Part shown: positions 24,519 through 32,445 of the stretch, piece after piece
How the letters are laid out: the number at the start of each line of letters is the position of its first letter
Position numbering within the stretch: position 1 is the stretch's first letter
Source: Flavobacterium sp. UBA7680
GTDB taxonomy: Bacteria > Bacteroidota > Bacteroidia > Flavobacteriales > Flavobacteriaceae
DNA length: 64,000 bases
Reading direction: 5' to 3'
Assembly: GCF_002482975.1 (NCBI RefSeq)
Contig: NZ_DLHA01000018.1
Span: 8,691 to 72,690 of the forward strand
Translations under genes and position numbers: made by a program
Notes under the pieces: generated by a model
Databases searched by the model: none
Told to the model about the DNA's origin: nothing
Seen by the model: only the letters and a program-made list of their open reading frames with translations

Positions 24519-26921
24519 TTATTTCTTTAATACTTTTTTAGAATAAGATCCCTGACTATCGGTTACTCTTACTACATAAACTCCTTTTGGAAGTCTAGAA
24601 ATTTCGATTTCTGCCTGATTTCCTTTTACAAAGTTTACATTCTTTTTTAAGATGCTTTGTCCCGCAATATTAAATATTGCTACATCGGCACTTCCTTCAT
24701 GATTGGTATCAATTTTTAAATAATCGTTTGCCGAATTAATGAAAATTGCCATATCGTTTGTGCTTTCAGCTTCTTCCGTTATTGTCAAAGCTTTTTTTGC
24801 TGTCGATTCAACCTGAACAAACTGCCATTGCTGATTCAATCCGCCTGTATAATCCCAAACCTGAATATTAGCTCCATTTGCTGTAGAAACATTTTCAACA
24901 TCCAGAGCTTTATTGCTGTTTACGTTGATAATACTATAATATCCTCCACCAAGATTATTAACAGTCCATTTGAATTCATTAGAAGATGAGAAAGATTTTT
25001 GCTGTACTTTCAGTCCATTTGCTGTTCCATTATTTTCAACTGCCAAATACATGCTGGTTGATTTTACAATGATGTAATAATTTCCGCTTCCCGCAGAAAC
25101 AAATTTCCATCTTTGGTTGCTTCCTCCTCCGCCAGTAACATCATACTGCTGAATTCTTCCTCCGCTTGTTGTTGAATTATCGGCAACATCTAAACCTTTA
25201 TTACTGTTTCTTGAAATAATATTATAATATCCCGGAAATCCAGTTGTTGAAGCATTTACCGTAATCGCACTTGTTGCTATTTTAGCTCCGTCTACCGTTG
25301 TAACTGTAATTGTAGCATTTCCTGCAGCAACTGCCGTAACTAATCCGTTTGAATTTACGGTTGCTACAGAATTGTTGCTTGAACTCCAGTTTACTGCTGT
25401 ATTTGTAGCATTACTTGGCGAAACTGTCGCTGTTAATTGTTGTGTTTGTCCTGCTGTAATTGTTGCAGAAGTTGGGTTCACACTTACTCCCGTTACAGCA
25501 ACCGGATTTGCTGTTCCCCAAGTAAAAGTAACTGCAGATGATCCCGGAACTGTGTAATTAAATGCCGATGATCCTGAAACTACTTTTATCGTATTTGATC
25601 CTCCTGAATTGTAAATTACAAGTGCAGTTGAGCCATCAGGGTTTTTGAATCCTACTGATAAAATACTGCCGTTTGTACTTGAAGAACCAATTCTTACTGC
25701 GCCCGGTTTCACGTATTTAGAGATTTGACCAATAATATAAAAAGCTACATTTTTAGTATAACTCGTACTATTATTTACTGTTATAGCTCCTAAACAAGTA
25801 TTACATCCCCCCGGAGTTCGTGGTCCTAAACTTGAATTGTTTGCAGCATTCCATTCTAAAACAGTTTTCGACCAGTTGTTTGTACTTCCAATAACAACGT
25901 TTTGCATGTGCCAGCCAAAATCTCCGGCAAAGCTTCCACCAGAACCTGTGTATTGTTCCGTAAAATAAACATTTTTGTTTGTTTGCGTTTTTACAGTTGA
26001 CATCGCTGAGATATTTCCTAAATACAAGTGAAACGCCGCTCCGTCAACATAACTGCTGTTGTTTAAAACATCAATTGGATAAGCTGTATTATCGCAATTG
26101 TGATCAAAAGCAATAATTTTAACGCCTCCGTATCCAGCCGCAGCCATTTGAGGTCCAAGTTGTTGATTGATGAAATTCTTTTGTTCTGTAGAATTCATCA
26201 GCATACTTGGTTCGTTGTTTGGATTTTCTGGTTCGTTTTGCGGTGTGATTCCCCAAATCGGAATTCCCTGTGCCTGCATTGCAGCAATGTATTTTACAAA
26301 ATATCTTGCATAAGCAGCATAATATTGTGTCTGCAGACTTCCGCCAACCCAAGATCCATTGGTTTTCATCCAGCGTGGTGCTGACCAAGGTGTTGCCAAA
26401 ATTTTAATGTTTGGATTTATCAGTTGAATTTTTTTGATAATCGGAATCAGATACGTTAAATCCGGTCCGTTTAAACTAAAGTTATTCATATTAGTATCTC
26501 CGGAAGTTTCGTTATAACTATAGGAAGAGTTACTTAAATCTGAAGCTGCAATACTAATACGAATTACACTTGCGTTTAATCCTGTATTAGGATTGTACAA
26601 ATCATTCAGTAATTGGTTTTGCTGTGTTGCCGCCATTCCGCTGATTACTTCGGCACTTCCTTCGGTAAGAGTGTAACCAAAGCCGTCCATTGTTTGATAC
26701 GTTGTACCTGTATTTACAGTAACTGTAGAAGGATTTGTTCCTGAGTTTGTTCCGAAACTTACAGTTGCCTGCTGTTGTAATAATCTCGTTTGATCACCTG
26801 ATGTTATGAAAGGTGTAACCGTCTGTGCATTTGTTTTGGTAATAAATAAAAGCATTATAATAATGACTTGTGTCATAAAAGCTCTTACTCGGTTTGTAGG
26901 TTTTTGAGTAATTTTGTGCAT
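24519..26921 (-). CDS. Secreted GH30 glycosidase with Big_2, ricin-type lectin and T9SS sorting domains
   Basis: This 800-residue multidomain enzyme starts with a signal peptide whose core is VIIIMLLFITKTNAQ. The GH30 catalytic domain (about 40-480) has the acid/base Glu230 in ITPQNEPENP and the likely nucleophile Glu322 in NVYFTEQYTG. A bacterial Ig-like Big_2 domain (about 485-565, AVTGVSVNPTSATITAGQTQQL) and a ricin B-like carbohydrate-binding domain with QxW-type repeats (about 575-715, IQQYDVTGGGGSNQRWKF, IQVWDYTGGLNQQWQF) follow. A type A T9SS C-terminal domain (about 725-800, ending GVYVVRVTDSQGSYSKKVLKK) directs export. GH30 members act on beta-glucosyl, beta-1,6-glucan or xylan substrates; the exact substrate is open. 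The start could be Met1 or Met16. Confidence 0.92.
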   Translation of the reverse strand: MHKITQKPTNRVRAFMTQVIIIMLLFITKTNAQTVTPFITSGDQTRLLQQQATVSFGTNSGTNPSTVTVNTGTTYQTMDGFGYTLTEGSAEVISGMAATQQNQLLNDLYNPNTGLNASVIRISIAASDLSNSSYSYNETSGDTNMNNFSLNGPDLTYLIPIIKKIQLINPNIKILATPWSAPRWMKTNGSWVGGSLQTQYYAAYARYFVKYIAAMQAQGIPIWGITPQNEPENPNNEPSMLMNSTEQKNFINQQLGPQMAAAGYGGVKIIAFDHNCDNTAYPIDVLNNSSYVDGAAFHLYLGNISAMSTVKTQTNKNVYFTEQYTGSGGSFAGDFGWHMQNVVIGSTNNWSKTVLEWNAANNSSLGPRTPGGCNTCLGAITVNNSTSYTKNVAFYIIGQISKYVKPGAVRIGSSSTNGSILSVGFKNPDGSTALVIYNSGGSNTIKVVSGSSAFNYTVPGSSAVTFTWGTANPVAVTGVSVNPTSATITAGQTQQLTATVSPSNATNTAVNWSSSNNSVATVNSNGLVTAVAAGNATITVTTVDGAKIATSAITVNASTTGFPGYYNIISRNSNKGLDVADNSTTSGGRIQQYDVTGGGGSNQRWKFVSAGSGNYYIIVKSTSMYLAVENNGTANGLKVQQKSFSSSNEFKWTVNNLGGGYYSIINVNSNKALDVENVSTANGANIQVWDYTGGLNQQWQFVQVESTAKKALTITEEAESTNDMAIFINSANDYLKIDTNHEGSADVAIFNIAGQSILKKNVNFVKGNQAEIEISRLPKGVYVVRVTDSQGSYSKKVLKK

Positions 26922-27305
26922 CTTTTTTGTGGTTTTTGTGGTTTGTTGATAGTTAAATTTTTCTCATTTTATTATGATTATTTTTATTAAAACGATTCAA
27001 AAATATATCAATTTTCACGAAATCGTTATAATTGCAACTTTACAAATACACATCATTTGTAAATATTACCTTAACAAAAACACATCTTTATTTTTTATAA
27101 ATAATTAATTATCAATTATTTAAAATATTAAAAACCATAAAAAACTTACATTTAAATTTCAGCATTTACAAAACTTTTAAAATCAGCAGTTTAATTATGG
27201 TTTTTGATTCCAAAATGCAACTTATAATTATTTCATAAATGACAAATATCATGGATCGAACCTGAAGTTATATCGTATTTTTGCATTTCAATTTTATTAG
27301 AAAAC
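26922..27305. other. 384-bp divergent intergenic region
   Basis: No gene is seen in this very AT-rich space between the divergent GH30 and truncated haemoglobin genes. Two small inverted repeats are visible: aacgatt (26991-26997) with aatcgtt (27021-27027), and acaaat (27042-27047) with atttgt (27055-27060). Either could be an operator; neither matches a motif I know. Confidence 0.5.
27276..27283 (+). promoter_or_regulatory. -7 promoter element for the truncated haemoglobin gene
   Basis: TATTTTTG followed by C fits TAnnTTTG, 22 bp before the ATG at 27306. Confidence 0.55.
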
Positions 27306-27716
27306 ATGGAAACGCTTAAAGATATTTCGACCATAGAAGATATTAAACAAATGGTGAACAGCTTTTATGATAATGTTAGAAAAGACGATCTTATTGGTCC
27401 TATTTTCAATGATAAATTACAAGATCGCTGGGAACCGCATTTGCAAAAAATGTATGGTTTTTGGCAGACTATTTTATTTGATGTTCGCGCTTATTCAGGA
27501 ACGCCTTTTCCTCCGCACAAACAATTGCCTGTTGACAAAACTCATTTTGACCGCTGGATTCAGATTTTCAATACTACAATCGATGCACAATTTGCAGGAG
27601 TAATTACCGAAGAGGCTAAAATGCGTGCCACAAATATGGCCTTTATGTTCAATCACAAAATTGAGTATTTTAGAAATGCCGAAAATGAGTTACGAAATTC
27701 ATCGGGTAAATCTTAA
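27306..27716 (+). CDS. Group III truncated haemoglobin
   Basis: This 136-residue haem protein of the 2-over-2 globin fold has IKQMVNSFYDNVRKDDLIGPIFNDKLQDRWEPHLQKMYGFWQTIL at the N-terminal half. A segment PPHKQLPVDKTHFDRWIQIF follows, with His71 as the likely proximal haem ligand. The pattern H-x2-LP-x5-HF-x-RW is typical of group III (TrHb3). Such proteins bind oxygen or nitric oxide in the cytoplasm and may aid respiration or detoxification. The gene is divergent from the GH30 gene and ahead of a small secreted-protein gene; no functional link is obvious. Confidence 0.92.
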   Translation: METLKDISTIEDIKQMVNSFYDNVRKDDLIGPIFNDKLQDRWEPHLQKMYGFWQTILFDVRAYSGTPFPPHKQLPVDKTHFDRWIQIFNTTIDAQFAGVITEEAKMRATNMAFMFNHKIEYFRNAENELRNSSGKS

Positions 27717-27805
27717 AATAGCTGACAAATTAAATTTGGATACTATTTTAAATTAGATAAATTTGATTGACCCAAAAGCTATCAAAAACCAATCAACTAT
27801 TTAAA

Positions 27806-28252
27806 ATGAAAAAAGTTATCCTGTTCTTTATAATCTGTTTCTCTTTTTTTAATTTCTTAAACGCTCAATCACAAGCTCCTGCTTTTAATTCATATAAAGG
27901 AACTGTTGATGGAAAAACTCCAATAACAGTTTATATTAAAACAGAAGAAAATCCATGTACTGCCGATTTAATGTACACGTCTATGTATCGATATGACAAA
28001 TCAAAAAAATGGATTCAGCTTAATATTACGCAAAATAAAAAGAAAGAAAATGAATTTGTTTTAGTCGAACATGGTTTTAGCGGTGTATTAATTTTAAAGA
28101 AAACCGGAAATACTTTTACCGGTTTATGGATTAGTTCTGATGCTAAAAAACAATTACCAGTCGACTTGAAAGAAGCCACAATGACGAAGAAAGAACTGGA
28201 AAACTTCGAGAAAACATTGGAAAAAGTTAATTATGAAAATAATGACTGCTAG
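27806..28252 (+). CDS. Small secreted protein of unknown function
   Basis: The start at 27806 gives a signal peptide (MKKVILFFIICFSFFNFLNAQ); an in-frame ATG at 27767 is less likely because it precedes this with 13 polar residues. The mature protein of about 128 residues is beta-rich: SYKGTVDGKTPITVYIKTEENPCTADLMYTSMYRYDKSKKWIQLNI, then FVLVEHGFSGVLILKKTGNTFTGLWIS. The layout resembles small lipocalin-like or MliC-like barrel proteins, but no family is recognised. It lies 89 bp behind the truncated haemoglobin gene on the same strand. Confidence 0.75.
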   Translation: MKKVILFFIICFSFFNFLNAQSQAPAFNSYKGTVDGKTPITVYIKTEENPCTADLMYTSMYRYDKSKKWIQLNITQNKKKENEFVLVEHGFSGVLILKKTGNTFTGLWISSDAKKQLPVDLKEATMTKKELENFEKTLEKVNYENNDC

Positions 28253-28389
28253 AATTTGTTTTTCAATCAACTTCAAAAAATCTATAAAAACGCAATAAAA
28301 ATCACTTTCGAATAAAAATTTTGTGATGAATAGCAAAAAATAGCTACCTAAATTCGTAATTTTACATTCTAATCTACAACGTTTTCGAA

Positions 28390-30156
28390 ATGAATGCATC
28401 TATAGAAACCAATCCGTTATTAGAACGATTGCCAAAACATTTAAAGCAATTTATTAAGCCTCAGGATTATAGTGATTACACACCTATTAATCAGGCGGTT
28501 TGGCGATATGTTATGCGCAAAAACGTAGATTACCTTTCAAAAGTGGCGCATCATTCTTATTTAGAAGGTTTACGCAAAACAGGAATCGAAATTGATTCTA
28601 TTCCGAGTATGTACGGAATGAATCGTATTCTAACTGAAATTGGCTGGGCTGCAGTTGCCGTTGACGGATTTATTCCGCCAAATGCTTTTATGGAGTTTCA
28701 GGCTTATAATGTTTTGGTTATTGCATCAGATATCCGTCAATTAGAACATATTGAATATACACCCGCACCAGATATTATTCACGAAGGTGCCGGCCACGCT
28801 CCTATTATTGCCAATCCTGAATATGCAGAATATTTGAGACGTTTTGGTGAAATTGGCTGTAAAGCAATTTCATCTCACAAAGATTATCAAATGTATGAAG
28901 CGATTCGTTTACTTTCTATTTTAAAAGAAGCCGAAGATACGCCGCAGGAAAAAATTGACGAAGCCGAAAAAGCAGTTGCCGATTTACAAAATGATATGGG
29001 TGAATTGTCTGAAATGGCTCAAATTAGAAACCTGCATTGGTGGACAGTTGAATATGGCTTGATTGGAACAGTTGAAGAACCAAAAATTTACGGCGCAGGA
29101 TTACTTTCTTCAATTGGTGAAAGTGCCTGGTGTATGACTGATAATGTAAAGAAAATCCCTTATGATATTTCGGCAGCGAATCAGAATTTTGATATTACGC
29201 AGTTGCAGCCGCAGCTTTATGTAACACCTAATTTTTCTTATTTAAGTTTGATTCTGGAAGAGTTTGCCAATAAAATGGCGCTTCGTACCGGAGGTCTTTC
29301 GGGAATTAAAAAATTAATTCAATCCAATGCTCTAGGAACAATTGAATTGAGTACAGGTCTACAAGTTTCGGGAGTTTTTACAAATGTTATTGAAGAAGAA
29401 GGAAAACCGGTTTACATTCAAACAACCGGAAAAACGGCTTTATCGTACCGTGAAAAAGAATTAGTTGGTCATGGAACTTTAACGCATCCACACGGATTTG
29501 GAAGTCCGATTGGGAAACTAAAAGGTTTTAATCTTGCGATTGAAGATATGAGCCCGAAGGATTTACAGGCTTACAGCATTGTAGAAAATGAAACAGTAAA
29601 ACTGGAATTTGAAGGTAATATTATTGTTGAAGGTGAAATTATTACGGGTTCCCGAAACTTACACGGAGAAATCATTTTGATCAGTTTTAGAAATTGTACG
29701 GTAACGCATGGCGAAACTATTTTGTTTCAGCCTGATTGGGGAAATTACGATATGGCAATTGGTAAAAAAGTAATTTCTGCTTTTTCTGGCCCAGCCGATG
29801 TAAATAGTTTTGACTTGATTAATATCGTTCCTTCTTCTAAAACTATAAAAGCGAAACATACTGATGAACGTGATGAATTGGAGAATTTATATGCGTTAGT
29901 TAGAGATATTAGAAAAAATAAAGGTTCTAAAAAGGAATTGAAATCTATTTTTGAAAATCTAAAAAATAATCATTCAAACGATTGGTTATTATCTGTTGAA
30001 CTTGCAGAGCTTTTGAAAGATTCTGATGAAAAACAGCTTTTGCAGGAAATTTTGGTTTATTTGGATCAATTGAAAGAAAAACGTCCTGAAATTGCGCATT
30101 TAATTTCTGGTGGATTGGATTTGATATTTGATAGTTCTTTGCCACAAAGGCACTAA
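28390..30156 (+). CDS. phhA: Aromatic amino acid hydroxylase (phenylalanine 4-monooxygenase), long form
   Basis: The N-terminal part (about 50-330) of this 588-residue protein is a non-haem iron, pterin-dependent hydroxylase domain. The iron ligands are His131 and His136 in HEGAGHAP and Glu221 in WWTVEYGLIG. Bacterial phenylalanine hydroxylases are usually about 260-300 residues. Here about 260 more residues follow, including VSGVFTNVIEEEGKPVYIQTTGKTALSYREKELVG and a helical C-terminus. This long form is known in Bacteroidota, and the role of the extension is unclear. The last codons (P-Q-R-H-stop) lie in a dispersed gccacaaagg repeat. The likely reaction is Phe to Tyr; another aromatic substrate cannot be excluded. 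Confidence 0.9.
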   Translation: MNASIETNPLLERLPKHLKQFIKPQDYSDYTPINQAVWRYVMRKNVDYLSKVAHHSYLEGLRKTGIEIDSIPSMYGMNRILTEIGWAAVAVDGFIPPNAFMEFQAYNVLVIASDIRQLEHIEYTPAPDIIHEGAGHAPIIANPEYAEYLRRFGEIGCKAISSHKDYQMYEAIRLLSILKEAEDTPQEKIDEAEKAVADLQNDMGELSEMAQIRNLHWWTVEYGLIGTVEEPKIYGAGLLSSIGESAWCMTDNVKKIPYDISAANQNFDITQLQPQLYVTPNFSYLSLILEEFANKMALRTGGLSGIKKLIQSNALGTIELSTGLQVSGVFTNVIEEEGKPVYIQTTGKTALSYREKELVGHGTLTHPHGFGSPIGKLKGFNLAIEDMSPKDLQAYSIVENETVKLEFEGNIIVEGEIITGSRNLHGEIILISFRNCTVTHGETILFQPDWGNYDMAIGKKVISAFSGPADVNSFDLINIVPSSKTIKAKHTDERDELENLYALVRDIRKNKGSKKELKSIFENLKNNHSNDWLLSVELAELLKDSDEKQLLQEILVYLDQLKEKRPEIAHLISGGLDLIFDSSLPQRH

Positions 30157-30171
30157 GACGCGAAGTTTTTT
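30138..30171. repeat. gccacaaaggc repeat overlapping the 3' end of phhA
   Basis: tttgccacaaaggcactaagacgcgaagttttt matches, with few changes, repeats at 31603-31637 (opposite strand) and 40015-40047. The phhA stop codon is the taa in cactaagac. Confidence 0.75.
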
Positions 30172-30239
30172 GCCCGCAGATTTTACTGATTTAAGCTGGT
30201 ATGCGCAGATTTTTTTAATCTTGCAAAGCTTATTTATAA

Positions 30240-30800
30240 TTACATGTAGGTTAGTTTTATTTTTGTAGCGCCATGTTTTTTATAACATTTTAGAAGGCTT
30301 TTTAATTGGTTTAACTCTTCTACAAATTTATTTGAGTTTAAATATCCATTATTATATGGATATTCGTGTAATGGGTTTTTCTCATACTCTTTGATTTTTT
30401 GCAGATTTTTTTCCATGTCTTTTTTATCAGAAGAATATACATAATCCTCATAAACAGGATTGTACTTTACTTTTTTAAAATAATTTGGATTTGCTTTTAT
30501 TTTGAATAATAAATCATCAATTGTTTTTTCAAAAACATTAATATTTTTCCAATATTTATTGGGCATTGAAGAGTCTTCAAAATCATATTCCTGAAAAGTG
30601 GAAAGATCAATTTTTAAAATTTTCTCAACCTGACTAGCCATGCTTTTTTCTTCATAGCCGCCAACTTGTTCAAAAAAGAAAGACAAACCGGAAGGAAAAT
30701 CATCTTTGCACGGAGTTTTTACATTTGCTTCGATGTAATAATCCATTCCAAAAAAATTCAGATTTAAGAATGAAATAAATAGTAAAAAAGTGGTTTTCAC
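30240..30800 (-). CDS. Secreted protein of unknown function
   Basis: This 186-residue protein starts with a probable signal peptide (MKTTFLLFISFLNLNFFG). The mature part is Lys- and Asn-rich, with PCKDDFPSGLSFFFEQVGGYEEKSMASQVEKILKIDLSTFQEYDF and a C-terminal helix region ending GATKIKLTYM. Two Cys (in TPCKD and LLKCYKK) could pair. I do not recognise a family. It lies 25 bp behind the membrane-protein gene at 30826 on the same strand, so they probably form a two-gene operon. Confidence 0.7.
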   Translation of the reverse strand: MKTTFLLFISFLNLNFFGMDYYIEANVKTPCKDDFPSGLSFFFEQVGGYEEKSMASQVEKILKIDLSTFQEYDFEDSSMPNKYWKNINVFEKTIDDLLFKIKANPNYFKKVKYNPVYEDYVYSSDKKDMEKNLQKIKEYEKNPLHEYPYNNGYLNSNKFVEELNQLKSLLKCYKKHGATKIKLTYM

Positions 30801-30825
30801 AGCTAATAATTATTTAAAATATTTA

Positions 30826-31368
30826 TTAAATTGAAGTAGTTTCAATCTTTTCTTCTTTTTTGGTTTTACAATAAAACAATCCGATAAACATTAAAAGCGC
30901 AATAAACGACATTACTGAATAATAACAAATACAACTCATTAAATATCTATTATTTGCTATTTCATTTGTGGAAAATTCATTTCTAACAGGAAGAAAAAAA
31001 GATGATTTTACAAATATTGCGAAAATATTTAATAGAATAAATACAACTAAAAACACTTTCGTTAATGTTTTTGAGTACCATTTATTTAAAATTAAAATTA
31101 TAGAAAGAAAAACAGGTAAAAAACTAAAAAGAAAAAAAAATGTTTTAAATAACATTAATCTATTGTATTCTTCTGTTGAACTAATAGATATTTTATCGAA
31201 TAATAAATATGGGAAAATCTGTTCAAAATAGGGTTGAGAATAAAACTTACTATTATAATATCCCCAGCTTCCCCATCTTATAATAATCTGATATAAAGAA
31301 TGAATGAGGTTAGCAGCTGATAATATAAGTAAAAGATAACCTATTCGTTTTTGTAAATTTATTGCCAT
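30826..31368 (-). CDS. Four-helix membrane protein of unknown function
   Basis: This 180-residue protein has about four hydrophobic helices: GYLLLILSAANLIHSLYQII, FKTFFFLFSFLPVFLSIILIL, KVFLVVFILLNIFAIFVKSSFF and SVMSFIALLMFIGLFYC. A loop after the first helix is rich in Tyr and Ser and likely faces the periplasm. The tail is charged (KTKKEEKIETTSI). No domain family is recognised. It is the first gene of a likely pair with the secreted protein at 30240. Confidence 0.7.
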   Translation of the reverse strand: MAINLQKRIGYLLLILSAANLIHSLYQIIIRWGSWGYYNSKFYSQPYFEQIFPYLLFDKISISSTEEYNRLMLFKTFFFLFSFLPVFLSIILILNKWYSKTLTKVFLVVFILLNIFAIFVKSSFFLPVRNEFSTNEIANNRYLMSCICYYSVMSFIALLMFIGLFYCKTKKEEKIETTSI

Positions 31369-31433
31369 TAATTTTCTTTATTTATATATAAAACACAGAT
31401 TTCTGATTAGACTAACAGACTCAAACTTTTTAA

Positions 31434-31557
31434 TTGCCTCCTGCTTTAGCTGGAGGAAAAAATAAAGCCAGCTATAGAGGCTTTAGCCAAAGCTTATTTT
31501 TTGGCTAAAGCCTTTTTAAATTTTTTCATGCTTACCTCCAGCTAAAGCAGGAGGCAA
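31434..31557. repeat. Nested palindromic element of gctttagctggagg type
   Basis: Outer arms 31434-31456 (ttgcctcctgctttagctgg...) and 31535-31557 are exact inverted copies. Inner arms 31478-31490 (aggctttagccaa) and 31501-31513 (ttggctaaagcct) form a second hairpin. The element is 124 bp with no coding content. Confidence 0.9.
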
Positions 31558-31602
31558 GTAAAATTATTTTGTTTTTTTATCCCGATAGCCATCAGGAGTG
31601 GC

Positions 31603-31637
31603 AAAAAAAACTTAGCGCCTTTGTGCCTTTGTGGCAA
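31603..31637. repeat. gccacaaaggc repeat, minus-strand copy
   Basis: The complement of this stretch reads gccacaaaggcacaaaggcgctaag followed by a T-run, matching the copies at 30138 and 40015. It directly follows the stop codon of the DUF4230 gene. Confidence 0.75.
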
Positions 31638-31641
31638 ACCT

Positions 31642-32271
31642 CTACAACTTCAAATCTTGATTTAATTCACTTTCAGATTCAATAGTTTTTCCGTTGTATT
31701 GTAGTTTCCAGCCCATTGAATTTGTCATTATTAAGATTTTTGACAATTCGCTTATTAATCTATTTTGGGCATTTGTTTTTAGGGTTGATTTTTCGATTTT
31801 TTTCGCCAGATTGGCTTTTACCGATTTGTTGATTTTATTGTAATCATCGCCCGTAAACGGATTCAGTTTACTTTGTTCGACATCATAAAATTGAATATCG
31901 GGATTGATTGTGATTTCTTCTTTTGGGATATTTAGAATTGTGATGGTTTTGTTTTTTTCGTCGATATCGTATTTCATTTTATGCAAATCGTAGGCAACGG
32001 TAACATTGGCATTTACCACAATAAGCGCCTTTTTTTCGAACGAAATCATATCCATCAAATACTTCTGCTGATTTTTATAAGTGATCACTTCGGAGAAATG
32101 CCCTTCGGTTACAACCAATTTTCCAACATTTAAGATTTGTTGCTGAATTAAATTGGTATTATAATCGATTGTAGAGTCGTCATCTTTTTTAAACTGGCAG
32201 TATTTAAAAGCCAGAACAATGACTAAAATAGTAATACCGATACTAATAATTCTTTTGATCAAGTTTTGCAT
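31642..32271 (-). CDS. DUF4230 family membrane-anchored protein
   Basis: This 209-residue protein has an N-terminal membrane anchor (IISIGITILVIVLAFKYC). The DUF4230 region follows (about 40-195), with LNVGKLVVTEGHFSEVITYK, KALIVVNANVTVAYDLHKMKYDIDEKNKTITILNIPKEEITINPDIQFYDVEQSKLNPF and the helix SVKANLAKKIEKSTLKTNAQNRLISELSKIL. The fold recalls a small SPFH/SHS2-like periplasmic domain. The function of DUF4230 is not known. It is upstream of tamL on the same strand, but a 174-bp gap with a palindrome separates them. Confidence 0.88.
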   Translation of the reverse strand: MQNLIKRIISIGITILVIVLAFKYCQFKKDDDSTIDYNTNLIQQQILNVGKLVVTEGHFSEVITYKNQQKYLMDMISFEKKALIVVNANVTVAYDLHKMKYDIDEKNKTITILNIPKEEITINPDIQFYDVEQSKLNPFTGDDYNKINKSVKANLAKKIEKSTLKTNAQNRLISELSKILIMTNSMGWKLQYNGKTIESESELNQDLKL

Positions 32272-32325
32272 TCCAATAAATTATTTAGACGAATTTACTT
32301 CTTTTTTTTGAAGCTTACTAAAGTT

Positions 32326-32442
32326 TTTTTGCCACGAATTTCACTAATTTTTACTAATTCTATGCGCTGTATTTATTGATCAATTCATAAATTAAGCATC
32401 ACAAAAAAATTAGTGAAAATTAGTGAAATTCGTGGCAAACTT
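32326..32442. repeat. gccacgaatt palindrome between DUF4230 and tamL genes
   Basis: Arms at about 32326-32359 (tttgccacgaatttcactaa...) and 32408-32442 (...ttagtgaaattcgtggcaaa) are near-perfect inverted copies. The same family occurs in the ilvA leader at 23099. It lies 3 bp beyond the tamL stop codon. Confidence 0.85.
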
Positions 32443-32445
32443 TTT

